A DNA stretch of 64,000 nt from Faecalibacter macacae (lineage in GTDB: Bacteria > Bacteroidota > Bacteroidia > Flavobacteriales > Weeksellaceae), in contig NZ_RDOJ01000009.1 of assembly GCF_003687725.1 (NCBI RefSeq), positions 1 through 64,000 of the forward strand. Reading direction: 5' to 3'. The notes below the pieces were generated by a model that had not been told where the DNA came from, searched no databases, and was given only the letters and a program-made list of their open reading frames with translations. The position numbers were made by a program, and so were the translations under genes. How positions within the stretch are numbered: position 1 is the first letter of the stretch; each line of letters starts with the position of its first letter. Of this stretch, positions 1 through 8,212 are shown in pieces.

Positions 1-26
1 TATTTTACTTTTCTTGCCATAAAAAA

Positions 27-58
27 TGCCCCCAAAAGTGTCTAACTTTTTGGGGGCA
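27..58 (-). terminator. Rho-independent terminator
   Basis: An 11-bp stem TGCCCCCAAAA / TTTTGGGGGCA encloses a 10-nt loop. Read on the minus strand it is followed by six T residues. It lies just past the stop of the lipoprotein gene that ends at 92 and probably ends that transcript. Confidence 0.85.
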
Positions 59-91
59 GTGTAAAACCGAGTTCGCTTTTTTTATGCTACA

Positions 92-634
92 TTATTTCTT
101 CTCGAATAAGAAAAGATTAGTTCCGTAATAGTTTGAATTGTTTATCAAATTTCCTTCTAAAACCATTGTTTTATTTGTTGCATCTATAACAGAAATATAG
201 CTATTAGAATTGTATTCGATATAATTTTCTCTTTCTTTGTTTTGTGGATTTTTGCCGTATTGCATCTTATATTTAATCCAATCCTCTTTACTTGTATTAC
301 AATGAATAGGTCTAAATTTTGATTTTTTCGAATTAAATTCTATTAAATCAAATTGATCTACACATTCACTTGTATAAGCAATCTCTGGGTTTTTATCGTT
401 TGCAAAACTTTCGTAATTTCCTTTGTAAATTCCAACTAATTTCCATTTTCCATCAACTTTATCTTCATCAATTTTTCCTTTTGCTTTTCCAACAGCCCAT
501 CCAATTCCCTTTACTGTTCCTTTAACGACTCCAACACCAACTTTTGCAACAGTGGTTACAGCTTTAGCAGCTGTAGAAACAACACATGATTGTAGGATAA
601 ATAATGCGGTGATTGATAAAGCTAAATTTCTCAT
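92..634 (-). CDS. Putative lipoprotein, unknown function
   Basis: This 180-aa protein begins with a lipoprotein-type signal: a hydrophobic run followed by the lipobox LQSC with the Cys near residue 17. Residues 20-55 are glycine/valine/alanine-rich with many Lys, resembling a membrane-associating linker. A polar globular part follows (about 60-180), with two cysteines (in TSECVDQF and RPIHCNTS) that could form a disulfide. I recognise no family with a known role. The gene is followed by a strong terminator, and 44 bp separate its start from the end of the upstream membrane-protein gene, so the two could be cotranscribed. Anchoring in the periplasmic or outer membrane is inferred from the lipobox only. 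Confidence 0.7.
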   Translation of the reverse strand: MRNLALSITALFILQSCVVSTAAKAVTTVAKVGVGVVKGTVKGIGWAVGKAKGKIDEDKVDGKWKLVGIYKGNYESFANDKNPEIAYTSECVDQFDLIEFNSKKSKFRPIHCNTSKEDWIKYKMQYGKNPQNKERENYIEYNSNSYISVIDATNKTMVLEGNLINNSNYYGTNLFLFEKK

Positions 635-678
635 AATTATCTGGTTTAATGATGATTAAATATATGTAAATAAGTTGA

Positions 679-1824
679 TTATTTAACAGTATAAAAAGGA
701 ATTTTAAAAAATCCTTCGTAATATGTTATTGAAATATTATCGCCAATGTTTTTACTTTCGTATAAATCATAGCTAATGTCAACATCTTTAATTTCTGATA
801 TATATTGCCATTTATCGATAGTAAATATATAAGAAGTAGTTTTTCCGCCACTTGTAAATTTATTAAGAATTTTAGAGTTGTAATATTCGTTTCGTTGATT
901 ATGTATAGCATTTAGATTAATAATACTTCCAAAGCCAAAAGCGAAAGCAATAAAAAATAGAGTTATAAGGTTAAATTTCTTTTTGATAATTGTTTTATAA
1001 TCTTCATTAATAAAATAAATTACTAAAATTATAAAAGCTATAATTCCACTGTACAAAAGGATATAACTATAATCTAAGAAATTGTATTTTAAAATGCAAC
1101 TTATTATAAGAGCACCAGGAATTAAGGATAAAGCAATTCCTATACTTGGAGAAATAGTGTTTTTGTTATCTATAAATTTTATAATCCCTTTGTATTTTTT
1201 AAGAGTGAATATGCATATGAAAAATAAAACAATGCTCGAATATATTGCTAGTGTAATGAAAAATTCTTTAAAAAATATCATCCAAATAAGAATAATTACA
1301 GCTAATACATTAAGAGTTTTAGTGATTTTCTTTGCATCCGATTCTTTTAGATTTTTATGCTTCTTTTCAATTGCTTTTATTTCTTTTCTTTCAGTATATT
1401 TTTCATTTTTATCTAAGTTTTTAAATCTAGCTCTAATCCAGGTTTCTATTTCAGAATAATTGTCATAGTAAGATGCTAATTTTAAAGCTTTCTTTTCAGG
1501 ATGATTCGTCTCAAGAATAATCATATTTTTTAAGACACGAAAACCTTTGATTTCGTCAAAATACCATTCTTTATAAATTTTATCATTTTCTTGTCTAATC
1601 TTTTCGTTATCTATAACAAGAATTAAACTGAATTGACTATTTAAATAGCTGTAAAGAAATATTCCTAGAAAAAAATACGCAAACGGAATAATTACAGTTA
1701 CGAACATATTCATTTCAGTTTTACTATAAATTGGATATAGAAAATAGAGTGCTCCTAAATATATAGAGTAGATAATTGCTAATGATAGATATTTCCAAAA
1801 AGGAGATATTTCGTAAGTTTTCAT
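679..1824 (-). CDS. Multi-pass membrane protein, unknown function
   Basis: The 381-aa product has two hydrophobic segments near the N-terminus (about 12-35 and 40-62), a soluble stretch of about 100 residues (65-165) rich in Lys and Glu, and then about five more hydrophobic segments (170-305). The tail (310-381) is predicted extracytoplasmic or cytosolic. The soluble stretch after the second segment (with ILVIDNEKIRQEN followed by WYFDEIKGFRVL) resembles the pleckstrin-like fold often seen in small bacterial membrane proteins, but that is a guess. No catalytic motif is visible. It lies upstream of the lipoprotein gene in the same direction and could form a small operon with it. Confidence 0.65.
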   Translation of the reverse strand: MKTYEISPFWKYLSLAIIYSIYLGALYFLYPIYSKTEMNMFVTVIIPFAYFFLGIFLYSYLNSQFSLILVIDNEKIRQENDKIYKEWYFDEIKGFRVLKNMIILETNHPEKKALKLASYYDNYSEIETWIRARFKNLDKNEKYTERKEIKAIEKKHKNLKESDAKKITKTLNVLAVIILIWMIFFKEFFITLAIYSSIVLFFICIFTLKKYKGIIKFIDNKNTISPSIGIALSLIPGALIISCILKYNFLDYSYILLYSGIIAFIILVIYFINEDYKTIIKKKFNLITLFFIAFAFGFGSIINLNAIHNQRNEYYNSKILNKFTSGGKTTSYIFTIDKWQYISEIKDVDISYDLYESKNIGDNISITYYEGFFKIPFYTVK

Positions 1825-1898
1825 GTATAGAGTAGTGAGTTAAATTAAAGAATTTAAATATAAAAAAAGGTTCAGAAATTAATCCAAACCATTATTGT

Positions 1899-2948
1899 TT
1901 ATTTTTCTGTATTAAAAAACACTTTGTAATAATACATTTTCTTTTCTTCGTCGTAACCGCGTTCTAAATGTTCTTCGGCAGCATCGGGATCGTGTAAATC
2001 AATTTTGATATTGATATTAGTATCTAACTTAATTTCTGACTTTAATTTTTTAGATTCTTTAGCTAAAGTAGGAAAGGAAACTTCAAAATTCTCAACGAAA
2101 TCTACTTTACGTTCTTCGGCATAATTCTTTTTAAAATCCTTAAACTCATCAATTAACTCAAATGGTTTAATAATTTCTTCCTCGATGATATCCGGAGAAA
2201 TAAAATCATTGTTTTGCATCACTTGAATTGAATTTGCAATAAATTCAGCTTGAGATTTTTTATCGTTTTTGTCTAAGACAATATCATTTGAGAAATCTTC
2301 AATTAATTCTAAAACTTTCTTAGTATGATAGGCATTATCCTTAATCATATCAATTTCAAGGAAGTTCTTTTTCCAATATTCTGATTCTTGGTGCTGATCA
2401 TCAATAGAAAAAACTCTAAAACCATCTTCACGATGTACATCCAAGATTAAACAAGCTTTGTCAATACCTTCCAGTTTATAACCTTTCCAGATATTATAAT
2501 CAATTCCTTTTGATTCATCAAAACGAATAAATTTCTTTTTATTTTCTAATTTATAAATTGCTAAACCGCGACAAGGTATTTCTTCGAATTGCATATTTTC
2601 AAACAAAACCATAAATACTTCACCACTTTTAATCTGTGGATGTAAAGATTTTTCGTACAAATGGCTTAATGTATCGTTAGAAAAGTCAACGAAATCTACT
2701 TCATCATCAAAAACAGAAATTGCAGAATTGTATAAAACATTAAATTCTAACTTTTCTGTATAATGCGTAAAATGATGCGGTTGTAAATTCTTTCTGAAAG
2801 GTGCTAATAAGAAAGGAACCAAATCTTCTTCTTTCTTTTCGTCTAAAGGCATTGTTTCCTGAGCAAAAATATTTGCTTCTTCACGTATTTTATGTCCTAC
2901 TTTTTGTAAAGTAATAAAGCCAATGTAAGCGTTTTTAACGTCAATCAT
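1899..2948 (-). CDS. Nucleoid-associated protein, NdpA/YejK-like family
   Basis: A 349-aa soluble protein matching the general pattern of the 37-kDa nucleoid-associated family. It opens with a short strand-rich region (IDVKNAYIGFITLQKVG) and has a central segment with FMVLFENMQFEE and RFDESKGID, followed by a long helical C-terminal half. Known members (E. coli YejK) bind double-stranded DNA and are found on the nucleoid; flavobacterial versions are uncharacterised. It is the first gene on its strand after a 235-bp divergent gap shared with the secreted Arg-rich protein on the other strand. No partner gene is evident. Confidence 0.7.
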   Translation of the reverse strand: MIDVKNAYIGFITLQKVGHKIREEANIFAQETMPLDEKKEEDLVPFLLAPFRKNLQPHHFTHYTEKLEFNVLYNSAISVFDDEVDFVDFSNDTLSHLYEKSLHPQIKSGEVFMVLFENMQFEEIPCRGLAIYKLENKKKFIRFDESKGIDYNIWKGYKLEGIDKACLILDVHREDGFRVFSIDDQHQESEYWKKNFLEIDMIKDNAYHTKKVLELIEDFSNDIVLDKNDKKSQAEFIANSIQVMQNNDFISPDIIEEEIIKPFELIDEFKDFKKNYAEERKVDFVENFEVSFPTLAKESKKLKSEIKLDTNINIKIDLHDPDAAEEHLERGYDEEKKMYYYKVFFNTEK

Positions 2949-3183
2949 ACTCGAATTCTAATTAAGGCGTAAAATTAATTAAAGTTTTACAACTATTCCT
3001 ATTAAAATATTTGACAATTTTGTTAGATATTTTTGTTAAGTTATATAATTGAACCACAATAATTTACATTTTATGTAAAAGTTAAATTTTAAATTTTTCC
3101 ATTTAAAATTGAATAATGTTTTAAATCTTGGCATAAATATGGTAATGTCGTTTATATAATTTGATTATTAATACAGGTTGGTT

Positions 3184-4050
3184 ATGAAATTAATAAGATT
3201 TACATTTTTAAGTTTAATTATGACATCAGGATTGATGGTTGAACTTAACGCACAAGACAGAGGTGGAAGAGGTGAAGGACAGCGTAATGCAGGAGGTAAA
3301 CCTAATGTTGAAAACCACCAAAGATCGCAAAGAACTGATTCTCCAAACGTAAGAATGGAACAATCGAATAGAGGAAGAGTTGAAACTAACAGACCGAATA
3401 GAGAAGTTGTAAGACAACAATCATCTGTAAATCAAGGAAACCAAAGAATTGAAAGAAATTCTACGGTTGTGAAACAAGATAATAAAGGTAGAGATACACG
3501 TGTTGAAAGACCTCAGGTACAAACAGCAAAAAGACCTGAAGTTAAACATGATCAAAGACGTCCAGAAGTTAGACATGATGGTCATTCAGATAGAAGAGAA
3601 CCGATCAGAATAAACAACTCTAGACAGCAACATAATTACAGTTATAGTAAACCAGTTAAGAACTTTGATCACAAGAGATATAATTCATATCACTACAACA
3701 ACGTGAAATTTTATGGTCAAAATGGAGTTTATTACAGACATTACAACAATAATTATGTAAGATTTATGCCACCAGTTGGTTTTAGAATTAATGTATTACC
3801 GGCAGGCTTTATTTCATTAAATATAGGATCTAGACCATTCTACTTTTATGAAGGAGTATATTATGAAAGATATAGAAACGATTATCGTGTGGTAGAGCCA
3901 CCTATGGGAGCAATTGTGTATGCATTACCATATGGTTATGAAAGAATTAATTATTATGGGGAAAACCTGTATGAATATGCTGGAGTGCTATATGACAGAA
4001 TATACCACAGAGGAGAAAGAGTATATCAAGTAGTTGGTTATTTAAGCTAA
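3184..4050 (+). CDS. Secreted Arg/Asn/Gln-rich protein, DUF6515-like
   Basis: I take the ATG at 3184 as start rather than the TTG two codons upstream, because it gives a clean signal peptide (MKLIRFTFLSLIMTSGLMVE, cleaved near LNAQ). Residues 25-160 are low-complexity and basic (R, N, Q, G and repeated RPEV/RHD motifs). The C-terminal part (about 165-288) is Tyr-rich with repeated G-x-x-Y-Y-R and Y-Y-E-R patterns, the layout of DUF6515-type proteins (glycine/tyrosine repeats, probably beta strands). Its function is unknown. The basic disordered half could bind nucleic acid or anionic surface polymer, but nothing here tests that. A strong hairpin terminator follows. Confidence 0.75.
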   Translation: MKLIRFTFLSLIMTSGLMVELNAQDRGGRGEGQRNAGGKPNVENHQRSQRTDSPNVRMEQSNRGRVETNRPNREVVRQQSSVNQGNQRIERNSTVVKQDNKGRDTRVERPQVQTAKRPEVKHDQRRPEVRHDGHSDRREPIRINNSRQQHNYSYSKPVKNFDHKRYNSYHYNNVKFYGQNGVYYRHYNNNYVRFMPPVGFRINVLPAGFISLNIGSRPFYFYEGVYYERYRNDYRVVEPPMGAIVYALPYGYERINYYGENLYEYAGVLYDRIYHRGERVYQVVGYLS

Positions 4051-4079
4051 ACTTGATTTAGATTAGGTTGATTAAAAAA

Positions 4080-4105
4080 GCCCGATACATTTAGATGTAT
4101 CGGGC
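4080..4105. terminator. Bidirectional terminator
   Basis: An 11-bp GC-containing stem GCCCGATACAT / ATGTATCGGGC has a 4-nt loop, with A residues before it and five T residues after it on the plus strand. It separates the plus-strand secreted-protein gene from the minus-strand tRNA gene and can serve both. Confidence 0.9.
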
Positions 4106-4115
4106 TTTTTATTTG

Positions 4116-4189
4116 TAGCGAAGAGCAGAATCGAACTGCCGACCTCAGGGTTATGAATCCTGCGCTCTAACCATCTGAGCTACCTCGCC
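4116..4189 (-). tRNA. tRNA-Met (CAT anticodon)
   Basis: Read on the minus strand this 74-nt stretch folds as a standard cloverleaf: acceptor GGCGAGG pairing with CTTCGCT, D-stem GCTC/GAGC, anticodon stem CAGGA with loop TTCATAA, and T-arm with TTCGATT. The anticodon CAT is at 4153-4155. The 1-72 pair is present as a G-T wobble, which argues for the elongator rather than the initiator form; a tRNA-Ile with modified CAT cannot be excluded by eye. No CCA is encoded. Confidence 0.93.
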
Positions 4190-4205
4190 ATTTTCTTTTG
4201 GTTTG

Positions 4206-4237
4206 CAAATATAAAGTATTTTAAAAATAATGTCAAA
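4206..4237 (-). promoter_or_regulatory. Bacteroidota-type promoter for the tRNA gene
   Basis: On the minus strand TTTG (complement of 4234-4237) is followed after exactly 20 nt by TATATTTG (complement of 4206-4213). This matches the Bacteroidota -33/-7 consensus TTTG...TAnnTTTG. The box ends 17 nt before the mature tRNA. Confidence 0.8.
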
Positions 4238-4304
4238 GTATTATTTTATTTTCTTTGGTAAATTCAATTCATTTTATATCTTGCGACCTCAATAAATAAG
4301 AATT

Positions 4305-4688
4305 ATGCCAAAAAAGAAATATCAAATAGAGTTTTCAATTAATGCTTCTCCATCATTATTATATAACTATATTTCAAATCCTTCTGGTTTATCTGAATGG
4401 TTTGCTGGTAATGTAAATTCACGTGGAGAAAAGTATACTTTTATTTGGGACGGACACGAAGAATCTGCTTTTTTAATGAAATCTAAGCAAGATACCTACG
4501 TACGTTTTCAATGGGAAGATGATGAGGATACTAAATATTTCTACGAATTAAACATTGTTGTTGACGAATTAACAAACGATGTTTCTTTAGTTATTACAGA
4601 TTTTGCTGAAGAAGATGAAGTAGAAGAATCTAAAGAACTTTGGGAAAGTCAAATTGAAGATTTAAAGAAAATCTTAGGATCTAAATAA
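4305..4688 (+). CDS. START-like (SRPBCC/AHSA1-type) domain protein
   Basis: A 127-aa single-domain protein. It starts KKYQIEFSINASPSLLYNYIS, followed by SGLSEWFAG, the hallmark of SRPBCC/AHSA1-like helix-grip folds. The strand pattern FIWDG...YVRFQWED and a long acidic C-terminal helix (EEDEVEESKELWESQIEDLKK) also fit. Small flavobacterial START-like proteins of this size commonly lie directly upstream of a class IV aminotransferase-like gene, as here (15 bp apart). The ligand and the role are unknown. The hydrophobic pocket of the fold usually binds a lipid or aromatic ligand. Confidence 0.8.
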   Translation: MPKKKYQIEFSINASPSLLYNYISNPSGLSEWFAGNVNSRGEKYTFIWDGHEESAFLMKSKQDTYVRFQWEDDEDTKYFYELNIVVDELTNDVSLVITDFAEEDEVEESKELWESQIEDLKKILGSK

Positions 4689-4703
4689 GAAAACTACTTT
4701 ATT

Positions 4704-5522
4704 TTGAAAATTAATGTTGGTGGATTAATCGTCGACCAAGAAAATTCAACGATTAAAATTACAAATCGTGCATTTTCTCATGGAGACGCGGTTAAAGAGG
4801 TTTTACGATTAGTAAACGGTGAAATTAAAGATTGGGAAGATCATTATTTTAATTTAATGGCTTCAATGCGTATTTATCGCATGAATATTCCTTTATCATT
4901 TACACCAGAATTTTTCCAAGAACAAATTAATTTAGTTGCTGAAGCTAATCATTTCTTAAACGGAAAAATTACGTTTTTTACATATCGTTCAGATGATGCA
5001 GATTTATTAAAATCATCTATAGATTACGTCGTTTCTATTGAAGGAAGTGAAAATGCTTGGGAATTAATAGAAGGTGATGCCGAAATTGATGTTTACAAAG
5101 ATTTTTCTGTCAATACATCATTTTATTCTTTAGTTAATGCACAACATCCAGAAGAATATATTGCTGAAATTTATCGTTTAGAAAATGAATACGAAGATCT
5201 TGTATTATTAAATACTGATAAACGAATAGCAAGAACTTTAAAAGGGAGTATTTTCGTTTTAAAGGATAATGTTCTTAAAACGCCAAAATCGTCTGAAGGA
5301 GTTATTACAAGTGCTTTACGTAATAATTTTATCAAAGTAATTTCGAAAGAAGAAGCTTATACAGTTGAGGAAGTTGAAATATTTCCTTTCGAAATTCAGA
5401 AAGCAGACGAAGTTTTTGTTTTAATTGATGGAGTAGGTATTCAATCTATTAGTCAAAACAGAAAGAAAATTTATCAATCTACAGAGACAAAAAAAATCTT
5501 TGAAATTTATTTCAAAGATTAA
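4704..5522 (+). CDS. Class IV aminotransferase-fold protein, probably catalytically degenerate
   Basis: 272 aa with the class IV aminotransferase layout: GGLIVDQENS...NRAFSHGDAVKEVLRL at the N-terminus, DHYFNLMASMRIYRM in the small domain, and LLNTDKRIARTLKGSIFVLKD and ALRNNFI in the large domain. The start is a TTG, since no ATG/GTG lies further upstream in frame. In active members (IlvE, PabC, D-amino-acid transaminase) a Lys near the middle forms the PLP Schiff base, and a Glu follows in the E-x-x-x-x-N-L/I-F motif. Here the region expected to hold the Lys reads SFYSLVNAQHP, and the Glu position appears to be Arg (RIARTLKGSIF). I infer a PLP-independent or inactive paralogue. It sits 15 bp behind the START-like gene, suggesting cotranscription. 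Confidence 0.7.
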   Translation: MKINVGGLIVDQENSTIKITNRAFSHGDAVKEVLRLVNGEIKDWEDHYFNLMASMRIYRMNIPLSFTPEFFQEQINLVAEANHFLNGKITFFTYRSDDADLLKSSIDYVVSIEGSENAWELIEGDAEIDVYKDFSVNTSFYSLVNAQHPEEYIAEIYRLENEYEDLVLLNTDKRIARTLKGSIFVLKDNVLKTPKSSEGVITSALRNNFIKVISKEEAYTVEEVEIFPFEIQKADEVFVLIDGVGIQSISQNRKKIYQSTETKKIFEIYFKD

Positions 5523-6076
5523 TTCATAGAAGGATCAGAGGGGGTGTTAAACCATATTAGGTTATCACCCCCTAATTTTTTCATTAAATTTTTCCACAAA
5601 TCATTATCGTGTTTGGAAAATATATCTAAAGAAAAGTCATTTAAAACTTCCCATTCTTTTAACTTTTCGACTTCATTCTCTAATTGATTTTTACTCCAAC
5701 CTGAATAGCCAAGGAAAAATTTGATATCATTATCACAAAATAATCCGTGATGTATAGCTTTGTTTACATCATCAAAATCGCCAGACCAATAAATTTCTTC
5801 GGTTATTTTGTAACTATTTTCAATCAAATCTGGTCTTCGATGTAAATAGTAAATATTATCCTTATCTACAGGTCCACCTTCGTTTACGATATCAGAACTT
5901 TCTAAATTTGAAACAAATACATTGATTGGAATTTCTGTAGATTTATTAATAATAAAGCCCACAGTTCCACTTTCTGAATGTTCTACAATCAGAATTACAC
6001 TTCGGTTAAATATATCTAAGGATAATGATGGTCTTGATACCAAAATACTCCCTTTTTTTATACTTGTGTTGGGCAT
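5519..6076 (-). CDS. YqgE/AlgH family protein (UPF0301)
   Basis: 185 aa, the normal family length. The family signature is clear: KKGSILVSRPSL at the N-terminus, then FNRSVILIVEHSESGTVGFIINKST, NEGGPVDKDNIYYLH, and FFLGYSGWSKNQLENE. Structures of this family show a compact alpha/beta fold, but the biochemical role is unsettled; in Pseudomonas AlgH was linked to alginate regulation. The stop overlaps the stop of the convergent aminotransferase gene by 4 bp. The gene is expressed from its own promoter in the gap shared with pdxH. Confidence 0.92.
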   Translation of the reverse strand: MPNTSIKKGSILVSRPSLSLDIFNRSVILIVEHSESGTVGFIINKSTEIPINVFVSNLESSDIVNEGGPVDKDNIYYLHRRPDLIENSYKITEEIYWSGDFDDVNKAIHHGLFCDNDIKFFLGYSGWSKNQLENEVEKLKEWEVLNDFSLDIFSKHDNDLWKNLMKKLGGDNLIWFNTPSDPSMN

Positions 6077-6148
6077 ATATTTTCTTAAATTTGGTGTGAA
6101 TTACTTTAATCACTAGTTAAATATAATAATTTATTTAAAACATTAATT

Positions 6149-6796
6149 ATGAAACAGGATTTATCTTATCACCGTAAATCGTATGAGAAAAAATCAATGA
6201 AATTTGAAGATTTGAAAGATAATCCGCTAGAGCAATTTCGTGATTGGTTTTTACAGGCAGAAGAATGTGATGGGGTTGATGAAGCAAATGCAATGTCGAT
6301 TTCTACAATTGGTTTAGATGGTTTTCCGAGAACAAGAGTAGTTTTATTAAAACGTTTTATTGATGAAGGTTTTATTTTCTATACAAATTATGATAGTCAA
6401 AAAGGAAAAGCTTTACTAGAGAATCCAAAGATTTCTGCGTCGTTTTTCTGGCCTTATTTAGAACAGCAAATCATAATTAAAGGAATTGCAGAAAAAACGT
6501 CTGAAAATACTTCTGATGGTTATTTTGATACACGTCCAAGAGGAAGTCAGATTGGAGCATGGGTTTCGCAACAAAGTAGCGTAATTGAAGAAAATGAAGA
6601 CTTAGAAGCAGAAGTTAAAGAATTAGAAAAAAAATACGAAGGACAAGAAATTCCAAGACCAGAACATTGGGGTGGTTTTATTATTAAACCTGTAGAAATT
6701 GAATTTTGGCAAGGTCGTCCAAATCGTTTACACGATAGAGTTCGTTATGTATTACAAGAAGATTTTGATTGGAAAAAAGAGCGTTTAGCTCCTTAA
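6149..6796 (+). CDS. pdxH: Pyridoxamine/pyridoxine 5'-phosphate oxidase
   Basis: 215 aa, typical length. PdxH oxidises pyridoxamine 5'-phosphate or pyridoxine 5'-phosphate to pyridoxal 5'-phosphate using FMN and oxygen in the cytosol. Visible motifs: an N-terminal RKSYEKKSMKFEDLKDNPLEQF, the FMN-binding stretch TRVVLLKRFIDEGFIFYTNY with NPKISASFFWP, GSQIGAWVSQQSS, and the C-terminal signature EFWQGRPNRLHDRVRY, which carries the substrate-binding Arg and His. It stands alone with its own terminator. PLP supply serves many enzymes, so no pathway link to neighbours is needed. Confidence 0.96.
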   Translation: MKQDLSYHRKSYEKKSMKFEDLKDNPLEQFRDWFLQAEECDGVDEANAMSISTIGLDGFPRTRVVLLKRFIDEGFIFYTNYDSQKGKALLENPKISASFFWPYLEQQIIIKGIAEKTSENTSDGYFDTRPRGSQIGAWVSQQSSVIEENEDLEAEVKELEKKYEGQEIPRPEHWGGFIIKPVEIEFWQGRPNRLHDRVRYVLQEDFDWKKERLAP

Positions 6797-6821
6797 TGCT
6801 GTAAATCGATATAAAACAAAA

Positions 6822-6843
6822 AACCACTTCAATAGAAGTGGTT
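6822..6843. terminator. Bidirectional terminator between pdxH and HU gene
   Basis: A 9-bp stem AACCACTTC / GAAGTGGTT with a 4-nt loop, preceded by an A-run and followed by a T-run. It lies between the convergent pdxH and HU genes and suits both directions. Confidence 0.88.
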
Positions 6844-6865
6844 TTTTTATAAATTAATCGTTCGA

Positions 6866-7144
6866 TTATTTTTTATCAACTGCGTCAGATAATTCTGATC
6901 CAGCCTTGAATTTAGCTACTGTTTTAGCAGCAATTTGAATTTCTTTTTTAGTTTGTGGGTTGATACCAGTTCTTGCAGCTCTTTCAGAAGTTGAGAATGT
7001 ACCAAATCCTACTAAAGCAACCTTATCTCCTGAAGCTAAAGCTTTAGTTACATTTGAAGTGAATGAGTTTAATGCTTTTTTAGCAGCTTCTTTAGAAATT
7101 CCAGCGTCAGCTGCAATTGCGTCAATAAGTTCTGATTTGTTCAT
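6866..7144 (-). CDS. hup: HU-family DNA-binding protein
   Basis: 92 aa, the canonical HU/IHF length. The start [28 protein letters not shown] is the dimerisation helix pair, and [28 protein letters not shown] contains the GFGTF turn and the R-x-G-x-NP motif with the DNA-bending proline at the arm tip. HU compacts and bends DNA without strong sequence preference. The gene has its own promoter on the minus strand and shares a terminator with pdxH. Single-gene transcription at high level is typical of HU. Confidence 0.97.
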   Translation of the reverse strand: MNKSELIDAIAADAGISKEAAKKALNSFTSNVTKALASGDKVALVGFGTFSTSERAARTGINPQTKKEIQIAAKTVAKFKAGSELSDAVDKK

Positions 7145-7175
7145 AGTTGTAACTTTTTTATAATTAATTTATACA

Positions 7176-7206
7176 CAAATATAGTCTTTCCCTTTATTTG
7201 TGCAAG
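7176..7206 (-). promoter_or_regulatory. Promoter of the HU gene
   Basis: On the minus strand the -7 box TATATTTG (complement of 7176-7183) is perfect for the Bacteroidota consensus TAnnTTTG. A near-consensus CTTG (complement of 7203-7206) lies 19 nt upstream. The predicted transcript would carry a leader of about 25 nt. Confidence 0.7.
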
Positions 7207-7267
7207 TTTACAAGCAAAAAAAAATCATCAAAACATAAAAAAATGCAAAAAATTTAACGATGCTTTA

Positions 7268-8209
7268 TTATTTAACAAAGATTTGAGCTTCATTCTGGTG
7301 TCCATTGATGAAATCTTTAGCACTCATCTTACGTTTACCTTCTGGTTGCAAATCTAATATTTCGTACATACCATCAGCTAAATGAATATATAAATTGTTC
7401 TTAGTTCGTACTAATTCAAATAGTTCACCAGATTTTTCTAAATCTGTTTTTATACCTCCGTAAATTTTTAATGTTTTATATGCGTCACTATTCCCGTAAG
7501 TAGTCCAAGCACATGGATAGGGAGATAATCCTCTAATTTTATTATGTATTGTATCAACTGATTGGTTCCAATCAATTTTACAATCATCTTTAAATATTTT
7601 TGGAGCGTGTTTTAATTCAATTGATTCATCTTGTGGATGAGGTTTTAAAGCATCATTTGCTAAACCATCTAAAGTTTTAACAACTAAACGAGCACCAATT
7701 TCCATTAATTGATCGTGAATATCACCAACATTATTATTTTCTCCAATTGAGACTTCATCAGCAATCAAGATATTTCCTGTATCAATTTCTTCATCAATTA
7801 AAAAAGTTGTAACTCCAGTTTTTGTTTCACCGTTCATTACAGCCCAATTGATAGGTGCAGCTCCACGATATTGTGGTAATAAAGAACCATGTAAGTTAAA
7901 AGTTCCTTTTGTTGGGATAGACCATACAGCTTTTGGTAACATACGGAATGCTACAACTACAAAAACGTCAGCATTTAGGGCTCGTAAATCTGCTAAAAAC
8001 TGTTCGTCTCTTAATTTTTCAGGTTGTAATAATGGTAAATCGTGTTCTAATGCATATTTTTTTACATCAGAAATGTTCATTTTTTGACCACGTCCAGATG
8101 GTTTATCCGGAACTGTTACAACACCAACAATTTCGTGATTACTATTTGTATGAATTTCGTTTAGAGAAGCAGCTGCAAAACCAGGAGTTCCCATAAAAAC
8201 TACGCGCAT
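7268..8209 (-). CDS. fmt: Methionyl-tRNA formyltransferase
   Basis: 313 aa. It transfers the formyl group from 10-formyl-THF to Met-tRNA(fMet) for translation initiation. The N-terminus MRVVFMGTPGFAAASL is the formyltransferase nucleotide-like fold. The catalytic region shows FNLHGSLLPQYRGAAPINWAVMNGE (Asn, His and the SLLP loop) and GVTTFLIDEEIDTGNIL with the catalytic Asp. The C-terminal OB-like domain follows (RGLSPYPCAWT onward). It starts 3 bp after the recQ stop on the same strand, so recQ-fmt are almost certainly one transcript. Confidence 0.96.
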   Translation of the reverse strand: MRVVFMGTPGFAAASLNEIHTNSNHEIVGVVTVPDKPSGRGQKMNISDVKKYALEHDLPLLQPEKLRDEQFLADLRALNADVFVVVAFRMLPKAVWSIPTKGTFNLHGSLLPQYRGAAPINWAVMNGETKTGVTTFLIDEEIDTGNILIADEVSIGENNNVGDIHDQLMEIGARLVVKTLDGLANDALKPHPQDESIELKHAPKIFKDDCKIDWNQSVDTIHNKIRGLSPYPCAWTTYGNSDAYKTLKIYGGIKTDLEKSGELFELVRTKNNLYIHLADGMYEILDLQPEGKRKMSAKDFINGHQNEAQIFVK

Positions 8210-8212
8210 ATA

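Noticed and set aside
1082-1459. 125-codon open frame on the plus strand opposite the membrane-protein gene
   Set aside because: Shadow of the minus-strand gene in AT-rich DNA; no start context and no family features.
4116-4189. The tRNA-Met as an integration site
   Set aside because: No repeat of its 3' end and no mobile genes nearby were seen.
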